Source: Linepithema humile (lineage: Eukaryota > Arthropoda > Insecta > Hymenoptera > Formicidae). From it: DNA of 64,000 nucleotides. A program made the position numbers and the translations under genes. Positions 1 through 12,131 of the stretch are shown piece by piece (the first letter of the stretch is position 1; each line of letters starts with the position of its first letter). The stretch covers positions 37,726,931 through 37,790,930 of the forward strand of contig NC_090128.1 of NCBI RefSeq assembly GCF_040581485.1, written 5' to 3'. The notes beneath the pieces were generated by a model. That model saw only the letters and a program-made list of their open reading frames with translations. It did no database searches and was not told where the DNA came from.

Positions 1-83
1 TGAATAGAATATTTACCATATTATAATTATTGCTGCTTTTCAAATAAATAAAATAATGCATTTAATTAAATGAGTATTCTTAC

Positions 84-1896
84 ATCACCATATGTCTTAA
101 ATGATAGATCCATAATTTTTCCAGCGGTGATCTTAGTGGGCAAGTTTGACATGATTATCACCAACACGATTCCACGCGCTTTTTTGTCCGGAAGACGATA
201 CCATTCAAGCTCGCATGATGTAATAGCTACTTTCTCCGCCTATTATAAATATTATTAAAAATACATAACAATATTTCACAGGTTTAAGTATTATTTCAAA
301 TAATCGCAGATGTTTTATGCAACATACAAAATCAATATTTTCAATTTTTGTAAAATAAGATTTTTACTTTTACAGTTTTCGCAAATAAAATAATATTATT
401 TATGTCAAAATAACATTATATATTGCATGCTAATGTTTTCGTATAATAGAGTTTGCTAAGAGAGAGGAAAAAGTTTAACAAGCTACCCTATCGCTACGTC
501 AAGAAAGCGTACCTGAACTGTTAGCTGTTCACCAGTATAACAGAACAGAAACATATTTATCAGCATTGACGTAAGTGTTATAAAATAAGAACACATTGCT
601 ATTGGATTGTGTTTTTCCCATTCCTATAAATGCAATATCTTTACGTACTGTTTAGATACGAAAAAATATGAAATTGAATTTTTGATAGCCTTTAAATTAT
701 TAAGTATCAAATTATTCTCTAAAATATATAAATTATCTCATAATTGTTTCAACGTTTCTATAAGTTGTATTTTTGTAATTTGTGTTAATAAACTTTTCTG
801 GTTGAATTCTACAAAATAATAATAAAATGTAAATAACAATTAAGTACCATTATTATACAATATCCAATAATACAGACGATTATCGTGCATCCCATTAAGT
901 CTATTAAACATACTTGTTGCATAGTTTCTTCCACCAGTCTCAAAAAACTAAAATATAGTTATTGATGATATCAAAAAAATGGACACTTTTACTTTAAAAA
1001 AATAAAAAAAAAGAGTATTAAAAATTACAATACATGTGCAAAGTATGGTATTGTCATTTGTCAAGTAAAAAATATTTAGCATAATTTTGGTAATAAAGCC
1101 ATAAGTTAAAAACTCACTTTCGCACTCTTATTTGATGTTCGACGATCTCAGCAAGTTTCTTATCTATAACTTGACTATCTTGCCATTCTTGGTCGACGAG
1201 TCGTTTCAACAAATCCATTAGGATTCTCAACTGACCACAAGCATGCATCACAAATACAGCCGCGAGGCCACACACGCCTGTTGTGATCGAAAAGGTAATT
1301 AAACCGGACAAAACTTGTAGCGCAAAAATAATCTCGTAATTAGGGCTGACTTGTGCATTGAAGAAAAAAAAGTAGCCCGGACAAGGTAAGGGTTTGATCG
1401 TAATATTTTGTGCATTAACAATCTTTCCTTTTACAAATGGCAAAATAGTTCGGAAGGAAAGTCCGCTACCGTACATGAAAATTCCGCAAAGAGCAACCAG
1501 ATGTCTTCCGGTCTTTGCAGATTTAATCATTATTTCACGTGCGTCCGTACTGATAACATTTTTCCAATCTTCCTCGATGTGCTTCAAACAGCGCTTTATT
1601 TGTCCTTCGCGAAATATTAAATTACCATATTTACTTATGGCCATTAAGCCGAAAAGAAGTAAAGGCATCAATTGAATTTTGACATATGTTCTCTTTTCTA
1701 ACAGCCAGAAAAAAGTACCAGGGAGCAGAACGCAGTAAAGAAGAATATAAGAGACACAAATTAACAAGAACTTGTAAAGTTTTTTGTTGGCAGATTTTCT
1801 ATTGAAAGATGGCCATACTCCGAGTGTCATTAAAATGATACGCGTTAATTGCGTAATGTACATAATATCTTCTTGATAATGTTCGTTATATAACAT
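84..1896 (-). CDS. Odorant receptor OR1 (partial, last exon off the left edge)
   Basis: Insect odorant receptor (7tm_6 family). Exons, minus strand: 1118-1896, 848-947, 513-623, 84-239; each is bounded by AG/GT and the phases agree (382 codons visible). The final exon of about 54 nt, carrying the VKTAVTYFNM-type tail seen in OR2 and OR3, lies beyond base 1. The start is the ATG at 1896 (MLYNEHYQEDI), which aligns with the starts of OR2 and OR3; the reading frame stays open a little further upstream but has no ATG there. Family signatures in exon 4 are WYRLPDKKA and MSNLPTKITAGKIMDLS, the region just before the last transmembrane helix. Exon 3 carries FCYTGEQLT. No inactivating change is seen. 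Close paralogue of OR2 and OR3. Ligand unknown. Confidence 0.9.
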
Positions 1897-2052
1897 TTTT
1901 TGCAAACTTTAGAGATTTCTCCAAATTTTTTCTTTAGAAAATAAATGTAAAACGTCGTGTAAATAGTTGCAAATGGTATGAAGTCTAGACGCGAACTGAA
2001 TCACAACTGATCGTTTTCCGAGGACTGTCAAGAAAGTAAATTTACTATTCTC

Positions 2053-2070
2053 TTGCGCTTGCGCGTTTTA
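2053..2070 (-). promoter_or_regulatory. GC-rich OR upstream motif, OR1
   Basis: TTGCGCTTGCGCGTTTTA on the plus strand, about 160-175 bp upstream of the OR1 start codon. It is a GC island in very AT-rich sequence and recurs upstream of the other OR genes. A regulatory role is inferred from this conservation only. Confidence 0.45.
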
Positions 2071-2741
2071 AAAATGTACGTGTAGCGTGCAGAAAGTAAC
2101 AAAGTTTCTAAGTCAACTTGCTCATCGAGAGTCAGGATTGCTTTCCATATTATTTCTATCTATCAATCGTGTATCTATTTCTGAAGCAAATAAAAATACG
2201 GTTGGTATTAACTTTTTCTTTCTTGCATTAAAACTTACAATGCTTGTAATAACGTTGACTAGTAAATAATAGTCACGTTTATATTGTAGAATACTTTGTT
2301 AGAGTCTCATACAGAAATCAATAGCGTAACAAAATTGCATGTATTGTTTAATACACTTTTTAATAAAGATGTAGACATATTTTTTATTATTTTTTTAATT
2401 GTTAAGTATTATTATAAATTTAAAAAAAATCAAAATAATAAAATAATATATGCTACAATTATGCAATTTAAATAATTATAAATCGATCTTTTAAAAAAAT
2501 TTAATATATATATATTACACACAATATCTATATGATATCGTATTTTAGCTCTTCAGTATTAGATATATAAAAAATTTTTTATGTGTTTCTGTATAAGAAA
2601 TATATTTAAATTGAGAATTAAATGTTATACATATTATATAAAGTTTTGATATTTGACACATTTATATCACGTGAATATACACACAATATAATATTATCGT
2701 TGAAATATGTAATAAAACAAAAATATTATACAACAGAATAT
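2071..2741. other. Intergenic, OR2 to OR1
   Basis: About 670 bases, strongly AT-rich, rich in A/T runs and TATA-like stretches. The part next to the OR1 promoter resembles the upstream sequence of OR2 and OR3 as expected from tandem duplication. No gene seen. Confidence 0.6.
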
Positions 2742-5032
2742 TCAATCAGTTACATTTAGAAGCATATTAAAATATGTTACAGCTGTTTTAACAACCTAAA
2801 ACGTAATATTGCACAATTATTTTGATAGAAGTTTATCTGATATAATAAATAATTTTTAATAATACGTCATAGATGTGACTTAGACAAATAATCATCTAAT
2901 AATGTGTTTCAAATAATAAAGCATACAAGTTGAAAATATAAAGTTAAACATAAAGAAAACATAAAATAAAGATATATTATTAAATATATATTATATCTAG
3001 TAATAATTTCATTTAATATTACTTTAAAATATAATAGCTCTAATAATTATTAATTTGTTTTTGATACAAAAAATATATATAATATGCATTTAGTATAATA
3101 AATCAGTCATAAGTGATTTATATTTGATTAGAGTATATCTAATTTTTTTAAAACACTTAATAATATATTTATCGGTTATGTCATAATAATTGTGAATTTT
3201 TTGGTAAATTAAGTGTGTAAAAATAATCTTACATCACCGTATGTCTTGAATGACAAATCCATGATCTTTCCAGCAGTGATCTTGGTGGGCATGTTCGACA
3301 TGATCATCACCAGCACGATTCCACGTGCTTTCTTATCCGGAAGACGATACCACTCGAGTTCGCATGATGTACTAGCTACTCTCTCCGCCTGTTTATTATT
3401 AATATTATCAAGTGTACGTAGCAAAATTTTCTAAGTATAAACATATTTTAATAAAAACACGTTTAACAATTATTTCAAGACGAATGTCATTTTTGTAACT
3501 TGCGCAATAGATATAATGTTTCTTTTTATGTTAGAAAATAACAGGGTGTCCCATTTTAAAAATCCCACGTGAATAACTTTTCAGAGAGATATTTTCAAGA
3601 ACATACCTGTGCGGTAAGCTGTTCACCAGTGTAACAAAACATAAACATATTTATCATCAGGGATGTAATTGTTATAAAATAAGAACACATAGCTATTGGA
3701 TTACTATTTTCCCACTCCTAAAAATTAATACTTTTATGTTCATAATATCGGTAATTAGAAAACAATTAAAAAAAAATTTTTTACAATAAACTATAAATTG
3801 TCATATTTATTTCAAGAGTAATATTTAATCAAGTAATAAATTTCCTTATTATTGTATAATTATTTTAATAATTTCTATTATTTTAATGTTAAAATATTCT
3901 TTATTTTTTTGTTATTATAATTTGAAAATTTATAAAATAACGAACCATTATTATACAATATCCCAGCAAACAAACAATTATTGTACATCCCAACAATTCT
4001 ATTAAACATGCTTGTTGCAAAGTTTCTTCTACCAATTGCAAAAAACTGAAAATATAGTATTAAATTTAAAAAAAAGTTAAATTACAGAAAATAAAAAGTA
4101 TAATCAATAGTTCCATTTGTGGAACTAACTATAATATAAACTGTTAATTAGTAATATTTAATTAGTAAGTAATCATTTTATTGGTGATAATTTATTTAAT
4201 AAATTGATTTAGTAAAAACTACAAATTTAAAAAAAATTATTAACACTTACTTTCGTATTCTTATTTGATGCTCCACCATTTTAGCAAGCTTTCTGTCTAT
4301 TTCTTGTTTCTCTTCCCACTGTTCCTCAACAACATTCTTCATTAGATCCACCAAGATCTTTAATTGACCGCAGGCGTGCATCACAAAGACGGCCGCAAGA
4401 CCACATATACCTATTGTTATCGAATAAGTAACTATTCCGGATAAAAACTGCATTGCAAAAATCAGCTCGTAAGCGGGGCTGACTTGTATATCGAAAGAAA
4501 AAAAATATGCCGGACAAGGCAAAGGTTTAATTGTAATATTTTGCGGGGTAACAATCTTTCCTTTGGACAATGGTAAAATTGATCGAAAGGAGAGTCCGCT
4601 GCCATACATAAAAGCTGCGCAAAGTGCAACCAAGCGTCTTCCAGTTCTCGCAGATTCAATCATCGTGTCCCGTGCGTCCATGCTAGTGACGAACTTCCAA
4701 TCTTCTTCAATGTGCTTCAGGCAACGTCTGATTTCTCTTTCGCGAAGTATCAAACTGCTGTATTTACCGCTGGCCATAAAGCCGTAGAGAATTAGAGGAA
4801 TAGTTTGAATTCTAACGCGCGTTCTTTGCTCGATCAACCAGAAAAGGACACCGGGGATCAGAACGCCATAAAGAAGAACATAAGAAACCAAGATCAACAA
4901 GAACTTCCAAGCTTTTTCACTGATGGATCTTCTTTTGTTGAAAGACGGCCAAACTCCTAGCAGACTCAAAACGTTACGCGTTAATTGTGTAATGTACATA
5001 ATATCATCTTGGTAATGTTTGTTTCGCAACAT
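2742..5032 (-). CDS. Odorant receptor OR2 (complete, 400 aa)
   Basis: Five exons: 4251-5032, 3946-4045, 3607-3717, 3233-3388, 2742-2795 (782, 100, 111, 156 and 54 nt; 400 codons plus stop). The start is the ATG at 5032 (MLRNKHYQDDI); the open frame upstream of it has no ATG. Exon 1 ends after two bases of a codon, exon 2 completes it, and the later junctions fall between codons. Exon 4 holds WYRLPDKKARGIVLVMIMSN and the ITAGKIMDLS block; the last exon reads VVKTAVTYFNMLLNVTD then stop. About 400 residues is normal for insect ORs. Intact by inspection. Intron 3 contains a short transposon-end-like sequence next to the exon 3 donor. Nearest relatives here are OR1 and OR3. Confidence 0.93.
3541..3600. 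mobile_element. Solo transposon-end-like fragment in OR2 intron 3
   Basis: Begins ACAGGGTGTCCCATTTTAA, the style of terminus seen on many insect Tc1/mariner-like elements (compare CAGGGTG at 10551). No matching inverted end or coding sequence is seen nearby, so it is at most a truncated fragment. It ends against the exon 3 splice donor at 3605-3606. Confidence 0.35.
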
Positions 5033-5128
5033 GTTTCTGTCAATGCTGCGTAAAATCCATAAAGCAAATTGAATCACGACTGAATTGTTGGAACAAAATA
5101 ACGTCGACAAAGTAAATTTACCGCTTGC

Positions 5129-5147
5129 TTGCGCTTGCGCGCTTTAA
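5129..5147 (-). promoter_or_regulatory. GC-rich OR upstream motif, OR2
   Basis: TTGCGCTTGCGCGCTTTAA on the plus strand, about 97-115 bp upstream of the OR2 start. Same motif as upstream of OR1 and OR3. Function inferred. Confidence 0.45.
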
Positions 5148-5149
5148 AG

Positions 5150-6445
5150 GCTTAAATGTTGCATGAAAAAGAGGGTTCGAAAGCAAGAAAGTTTGCAAGC
5201 CAACTTTCATATCGCGAATCGAGATTGCTTTCCACGGAAAGTATTTCTGTTTGACAACATGTATTTTTTTTTTTTTTTTCAAGCAACCTGGTGAATGATT
5301 AGCTTTAACTTTGTTCCTTCCTGCATCAAACCACGTGTACCCATCAGGTCGTTAACCGATGAATAATATTATGAAAATAGCTTTGATTACGAAGTACTTT
5401 TCGATGTACTCAATATAGACATGTCAAAATGTGTAGTAACACGTTAATAGAATAAATAAATTTAGTTATATTTATTTGCACGATGTTTTATGTTTTATGA
5501 TAAAATTTTGAAGAAAAAATGTGAACTTGTTAAACTAATGGTTGCGTGAAGAAAAAGAAATTAAGTAGTAAATGATTTTTATAGAAAGTATTTGGCATTC
5601 GTTTATCAAGTTTTTTAATTTTTTGAAAAATAATCGCGTTTGACGTTATTGATCTCTCTATTGCTACTATCGTACCTGAAATCTGCAATGCTGACACGTG
5701 AGTGAAAATTTTGATTGTGTTGTACCTCAATAAGTATTTTGGCTTTTATATACAATAGATGTGTTCTGAAATCATACTTTATCACAACAAACATTTTAAA
5801 GAAGAAACAGTCAGATTATATAGTTCTGTCAAATCACTATTGTCATTTCTACTATAAATAAGTATTAAAATTCAATCAATATAATAGAATAAAAAATTCA
5901 AATATCTTACAATAGTCGTAATAATAATATGACAATTTTCGTAAAGATCTAATTTTTTTATCAAAAAAGAAAGTTTTTTTATTAGAAGTCAATTAAAAGC
6001 AAATGTGTTAACATTCTGCAAAAAAAGTTTATTAATATGATATTAGTGTTATTAAGATGCAGTTTCGGCTTTATAAAATATTAATTATAGCAAAGCAACT
6101 GTATTTGTAATACAATACATTTTAAAATAAAAATTATTGTTGTTGTGTATCGCTACGTGATCACTGCAATTCTATGATCAAAATGTATAGTGCACTTATA
6201 TGGTGCTTTGCACAATAATTTGTAAAGAATAGTTTTTACTAGCCTAATGCATCAGAGATTTAAATAGCGCGTACAATAAATTTTTAAATAAAATAGTGTT
6301 TTAAAGCACCAAAAAAACACAATAAAAGAAGTAATAAAAAAATAATTCATTTTGGTTTCATATTTGTTAAATTTTCTCGACTTTTTTAGAAAAAAAATTA
6401 TACATTTAATGATGAAAAAATATATTTAAATAAAAAATATATATA
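5150..6445. other. Intergenic, OR3 to OR2
   Basis: AT-rich. The segment at about 5570-5760 resembles 9900-10090 upstream of OR3, showing that the tandem duplication unit included at least 700 bases of upstream DNA. A run of T is at 5267-5279. No gene seen. Confidence 0.55.
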
Positions 6446-6861
6446 CAGGATGATCCACGGAACTATACCGGGTTCTAGCACTTGTTTTGTTCAAGATAGA
6501 AAAATATAGTAGAGGCAAAAGTTAAATGACATAACATGTCATAAAATTTCATAAAATTTTTTTATTGATTCATTTTTTTTAAGTGCAACGATACACCAGA
6601 AAAGTACAAACTTTCCACTTTTCCACTTTATCTTACTTAACTTCCACTTTTTCTTACTCAACTTTCCACTTTTTTAAAAAATAGAATTATATATTTGCAT
6701 TTTTATAGTGCAACATTAAATACGAAAACTTAACTTACTTACGAAAAATATAAGTCCATAAAAAATTCTTCATGTTATGCTATTTAATGTTTGCCTGCAC
6801 TATTTTTTCAATTTTTAACAGTATAAGTGCTAGAACCAGATCCAGTTCTGTGAACCACCTT
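6446..6861. mobile_element. MITE-like inverted-repeat element, about 416 bp
   Basis: The left end, CAGGATGATCCACGGAAC followed by GGTTCTAGCAC, is mirrored by the right end (plus strand GTGCTAGAACC ... GTTCTGTGAACCACCTTG). Imperfect similarity continues inward for roughly 120 bases. TA flanks both ends, as expected for Tc1/mariner-type insertion. The centre (about 6600-6670) holds repeated TTCCACTTTT-like units. No coding capacity, so a non-autonomous element. Confidence 0.7.
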
Positions 6862-6993
6862 GTATATATGTAATCGTATAAATGTATAATACATTGCGCT
6901 TAATTTTTATATTTTTCACATTCATGTTATTGACATATTTTGTTACCAAAACCAATGCTTAAATTGCAATTTTAGCGGTTAGAACAGAAATAT

Positions 6994-9264
6994 TCAGTCA
7001 GTTACATTTCGAAGCATATTAAAGTACGTCACAGCTGTTTTAACGACCTAAAACACAATTACTTGCAATTATTTCATTATTATTTATATATATAAATATT
7101 AATGTAAAAATAATAAAATGCAAATAATAAACATCATATACTTGAATAATATACAAATATAAAACAATATACATTAATTGAACATGTTTTTATAATATAA
7201 ATAAATTTAATTATACATATTTTTATAAAATTAATGCGAAATTTAAGATTATTCACTCTTATTGATTTATTTACAACATAAAAATATACGCAATAACCAC
7301 AAAGATTATAAATTGTAAAAAATTTAATTATAATTTATTTTATAATTAACTTTTTATTGATTTTATTGTAATATCACATGATAAACGTTTAATAAGAAAT
7401 TATTATTTTATCATAATTATTTCAAATTTCTGAACAGATAGAATGGTGCATTTGAGTGTATTATATGTTCTTACATCACCGTACGTCTTAAACGATAGAT
7501 CCATCATCTTCCCAGCAGTAATTTTAGTAGGTAAGTTCGACATAATCATAACCAACACGATCTCACGCGCTTTTTTGTCTGGAAGACGATACCATTCAAG
7601 TTCGCCTGATGTAGTAGCTACTTTTTCCGCCTATTATAAATATTATAACATATTTGTTGCAGCATTTCATCAATTCAAATATCATTTTTTTACATATTTT
7701 TGATTGTTTCTTGAAGATATAAATTATTTTTGTAGTTTGCGTAACACATAAAAAAATTTTACTTAGGTATTGTCATTATACGTCAACATCATATCGCTCA
7801 TTTGCTGCAACAATGACATAACTAAAAATTTGCCGTTTTTGAGCAAATAAGCGATATATAGTGAAATCTGTTTCCAAAAGATTTGATGAATTATTATAAG
7901 AAGACATACCTGAGTAGTTAGCTGTTCACCCGTGTAACAGAACATAAACATATTTATCATCAGAGACAAAAGTGCTATAAAATAAGAAGACATAGCGATT
8001 GCGTTGCTTTTCTCCCATTCCTGTAAATGTATTATCTTTATATAAATGGTCAGATGTGTGAGAAAGTGTAAAATTATATTTTTTATAGTAGACTCTGAAT
8101 TGTTGTACTTTTACCATTTTTATTTTTATGTTATTTATGTTATTATTCCTACTTAATTAAACGCATTGAAAGATTTTTTGATTTTAGTTCGGATACAATA
8201 TTACAAACCATTATCATGCAATATCCAAGAACGCAAACGATTATAGTGCACCCCATTAATTCTATCAAACATATTTGTTGTAGAGTATGTTCCACCAATT
8301 GTAAAAAACTGAAATATGGTTATCGATGGCATGAAATCGGAACTTTCAACTCGAAAAATAGGAAATAAAAAGAAGAACTACAATTCAATGTGCAAAACAC
8401 GATATTAATTGTTGTTTAGCAAATAAATAATATCACACACGCAACAGAGATTCAATAACAAACCAACAGTTACAAAACTCACCTTCGTATTCTTATCTGG
8501 TGTTCGACTATCTTTGCCAGTTTTACATCCACGTCTTGTGTTTCCTGCCATTTTTCTTCGACGAGATGCTTCATGAGACTTATCAGGATTCTCAGTTGAC
8601 CGCAAGCGTGCATCGCAAACACAGCGGCAAGGCCACACGCACCAGTTGTAATCGAGTAAGTGACTAAACCTGACAAGAACTGCATCGCAAAAATAATCTC
8701 GTAATTGGGGCTAACTTGTGCATTAAAGGAAAAAAAGTAACCCGGACAAGGCAGCGGTTTAATCGTGACGTTCTGCGCGGTGACCATCTTTCCTTTGGAC
8801 AACGGCAGAATCGATCGAAAGGAAAGTCCGCTACCGTACATGAAAACTCCGCAAAGTGCGACCAGATGTCTTCCGGTCTTTGCAGATTCGATCATTATTT
8901 CACGTGCGTCTGTACTGATAACGTTTTTCCAATCTTCCTCGATGTGCTTCAAACAGCGCTTTATCTGTCTTTCGCGAAATATCAAATTGCCGTACTTGCT
9001 TATGGCCATTAAACCGTAAAGAAGTAAAGGAATTGTTTGAATTCTGACTCGCGTTCTCTTTTCTATTAGCCAGAAAAGGATGCCGGGGATCAGGACGAAG
9101 CAGAGAAAAATATAAGAGGCAGAGATCAGCAGAAACTTGGATATTCTTTTGCTGGTAGATCTCTTTTTGTTGAAGGATGGCCAAACTCCGAGTGTGATTA
9201 GAACGGTACGCGTTAATTGCGTGATGTACATAATATCATCTTGATAATATTTATTAAACGGCAT
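6994..9264 (-). CDS. Odorant receptor OR3 (complete, 400 aa)
   Basis: Five exons: 8483-9264, 8209-8308, 7910-8020, 7475-7630, 6994-7047 (400 codons plus stop; exon sizes identical to OR2). The ATG at 9264 gives MPFNKYYQDDIMYITQLTR. The tail reads VVKTAVTYFNMLRNVTD. One residue departs from its paralogues in exon 4: TSGELEWYRL has Gly where OR1 and OR2 have Cys. The first 27 codons plus the 5' leader also occur inverted about 0.9 kb upstream (10172-10307). No inactivating change seen. Confidence 0.93.
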
Positions 9265-9421
9265 TTTTTCGTAGATTTTATAAGTTGCCCGGAATTTGTT
9301 ATTTAGAAGATAAATGTAAACTGTCGTACAAATTATTGGAAATTGTGTGAGGTCTAGACGCGTGCTGGATCACGACTGATCCTTGCGACAGAAAACTGTC
9401 GATAAAGTAAGCTTACCGTAC

Positions 9422-9442
9422 GATCGCGCTTGCGCGTTTTAA
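9422..9442 (-). promoter_or_regulatory. GC-rich OR upstream motif, OR3
   Basis: Core GCGCTTGCGCGTTTTAA within this span, about 160-180 bp upstream of the OR3 start. Surrounding sequence (TCTAGACGCG, ATCACGACTGATC) is shared with the OR1 upstream region. Confidence 0.45.
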
Positions 9443-10171
9443 TAATATATTATAAACGTTGCGTGCAAATTTTAAAAAGTTTCCAAGTCAATTTGCTCAT
9501 CGGGGGTTGAGATGCTTTTCACGGAAAGTATTTCTGTTTCACAACATGTATCCCTCTTTTAAACAACTAGAAATATTATTGGCTTTAACTTTGCTTTCTC
9601 CTCTTCAAATCAAATCTCACGGCTTACCTGTCGGAACATTGACCCGCGAGTAACAGTTCCGAGTAAGTAATAATAGTAAAAAATAATACATAGTCTATTA
9701 GATTTTAATACAATGTTTGCATATAAAAGCCCGCATGTAGTATTTATATATTAACATATGCATATTACAATGTTTTTGCACAATAAAACAAAATAAATAT
9801 GAAATTATATTTACCTATAGCTGCGCAGTATCTTATATTTTGAGAAAAAAATATGTGGAAAAAGAAAGAACAATGATTAAACTTGTACTTGCGTGAGGAA
9901 AAGAGATTGAAAGCAGCAAATTATTTCTATGGAATTGTATGTACATTTTGATATGCTAACGCTTATCAAGTTTTTTTATTTTCTGGAAACAAAGTATGAT
10001 TTTACCGACGTTGTTATTTGCATTCCTAGAAGCTGCAATTTTAATGGGTAAGTAAAAGTGCCGATTGTATTGTATGCCATCGAGTGTGTGTCTTGACGTT
10101 CACAGAGATTCTATTTTTATCTCTTTTTACGATAATTATTTTAAAGAAAAATCTGTTGCTCAGATTGTATA

Positions 10172-10307
10172 CATTTTCATTTATCTTCTAAATAACAAAT
10201 TCCGGACAACTTATAAAATCTATGAAAAAATGCCGTTTAATGAATATTATCAAGATGATATTATGTACATCACGCAATTAACGCGTACCGTTCTAATCAC
10301 ACTCGGA
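10172..10307 (+). pseudogene. Inverted fragment of an OR exon 1 plus its leader
   Basis: Plus-strand copy of the OR3 5' leader and its first 27 codons: MPFNEYYQDDIMYITQLTR then TVLITLG, after which the similarity stops abruptly. It is almost identical to the reverse complement of about 9188-9320, with few base differences and one residue change (N4K5 to N4E5). It is a truncated inverted duplicate with no downstream exons on this strand. Confidence 0.85.
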
Positions 10308-10390
10308 ATATAATTTTGTCAATTTACTATTTTTATTTCGGTGTTTTATATTTCTATGTAGACTGCGTCTCTACAAGTGAGTGTTTAAAT

Positions 10391-10407
10391 TTATCCGACA
10401 ACTGATC
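10391..10407 (-). other. Stranded original 3' end of OR4
   Basis: Minus strand. When joined to the OR4 last exon (up to 13651) across the transposon and one copy of the TAA/TTA duplication, it completes Leu-Leu-Arg-Ser-Val-Val-Gly followed by TAA (10391-10393). That restores a 17-residue last exon, the same length as in OR2, OR3 and OR5. It shows both the site of insertion and the original stop. Confidence 0.85.
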
Positions 10408-10974
10408 TAACAAGTAAAGCTATCCAACTGTCACTCACCAATCGGAATAAAACTTTGCACACTTATAAAGCATGAAAAAATAGTAAACACGTATGTTTTC
10501 ATTTTTCCTAAAAACACTTTTTACCCCCTCTACCGTATATGGGCAATATACAGGGTGCTTCCGCAACATACAGATCAGTAAGTTGGGTTGCCTATTTGTT
10601 TATCGGCAGGGGCATGCTTTACCGGCCGTGCAGAATAAGGTTAGATCGCAAGTCCGGCGGAAAATAAAGCAAAAGAAATTTGAGTTTTACCATTCTGGTA
10701 TAGTGTAAGATTTAATAATATATATATAATAGGAGTTGTTTAATAATAGAAATATTAATAACAACATAATAATAAAATTAGTAATCATTAAACGATTATT
10801 AAACAAATAACACAAACACAATTTACAAAATAGAGATAAATAATATTTTTTTATTTAAAACATGCTTATAACAAATGTTCTATTAAATTACCAGCTTCTT
10901 CTGAGCATAACGTGATTCTGCGTATGAAATTTTCTCTCACTCTATTTAATGTGGCAAGAGTGTTTTCTGCGTTC

Positions 10975-12071
10975 ACATGCGTTTCGTATTCTATTTTGCA
11001 AATCTTCTTAATTTGCTAGCAGTTTCATATATTTTATTTTTTAAAAAGCTCCACACGAAAAAATCCATGGGCGTAAGATCTGGAGACCATAGTGGCCACA
11101 CTGAGGACTATGAAGTCCGATCCATCTTCCTGGAAATTTTTTATTTAAAATTGTTCTCGCTACAAGAGACGTGTGAGCGGGATGTCCATCCTGTTGGAAA
11201 ACCATTTCTAGTTTATTAGCTAGTGGCACATCTTCCAAAAGCTCGTCGAGTCAATGGAGAAGAAATTGTGAATAATATTGTGCATCCACATTTCCTTCGA
11301 TAAATTCAGGGCCGATGACATGATCTCCTACGATTCCGAGCCACACATTTACAGTCCACCTACTTTGAAAATTGTGTTCCTTTACACAATGTGGATTCTG
11401 CTCTGCATAATGATGCTTATTATGACGATTTATCTGCTTATGACTTCCGAAAATTGCTTCATCGGTCCACAAAATGTTTTTTAAAAAGATGTCATTTCTG
11501 GCATCATTAAAATCCACTTGCAGAAATTGAATAATTTAGTATAAAGTTGACGATGTAAGTTGATAAATGGTAACAATGTGTCTGGTATATTATAAAATAA
11601 TAAAAGAATAAAAAATTTAAACAAACTAACGTGATCAATAATCCATTCACAGAAATTTAAACGTCGTGGCATATCAGCAGGTACAAGTTTGTGTGTCGTA
11701 TGTTTTTTGAATGGATGCAAACCCAGCGAATGTTTAATTATTTTATGAACCGTAATGTGGTTCATGTTTGGATCCGCAGCAATAGCTCTCGTGCTTGTGT
11801 GAGGATTTCTGACAACAGCTTGTTGAACTGCATCAATTATTTCCTGATTTCTTTGTGGAACATGGAGCGGCTTGCAAGATTTACGAAATTGTCCATTTGT
11901 TCTTAATCTTTCTTCAAGGCAATGAAAAAAACTGTGGTTTGGGTGGCGTATGTCCGGAAACTTTCGAGCGTAAAGTGCAGCTGCTTGTCTTTGATTCATT
12001 TGACACTCGCCGTAAATAAGAATCATGTCCGTTAATTCGTCAAACGAATAGTGATTTCGTTCCGGTTCCAT
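10975..12071 (-). pseudogene. Broken Tc1/mariner-superfamily transposase
   Basis: ATG at 12071. The amino half (about 11640-12071) has a DUF4817-like helix-turn-helix region: SFDELTDMILIYGE, NQRQAAALYARKFPDIRHPN. The catalytic part follows with LWTDEAIFG (first Asp about 11462), FQQDGHPAH (second Asp about 11190) and a damaged third-Asp region. Lesions seen: a roughly 115-nt insertion or degenerate intron with frame change (about 11516-11630), a TGA at 11251-11253 where the other arm has CGA, and a one-base deletion near 11115 relative to the other arm. Not functional as it stands. Confidence 0.82.
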
Positions 12072-12131
12072 TATGTTAACTCAATTTTTAACGCGTTTTA
12101 ACTTGTATAATGTATAAATTGTAAAAATGTA

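Noticed and set aside
1394..1675. Plus-strand open frames opposite OR exon 1 (also 4563-4787, 8716-9019, 14841-15113, 17441-17848, 24087-24359)
   Set aside because: They are antisense shadows that recur because the OR exons are homologous; no independent coding signal.
10493..10708. Open frame over the transposon terminus (CFRNIQISKLGCLFVYRQGH), also at 12903-13106
   Set aside because: It lies in the terminal inverted repeats; its presence in both copies reflects repeat identity, not a gene.
11516..11630. True intron in the transposase gene
   Set aside because: GTTAGT and CTGCAAG could serve as splice sites, but splicing there does not restore the frame into the catalytic part; insertion plus frameshift is simpler.
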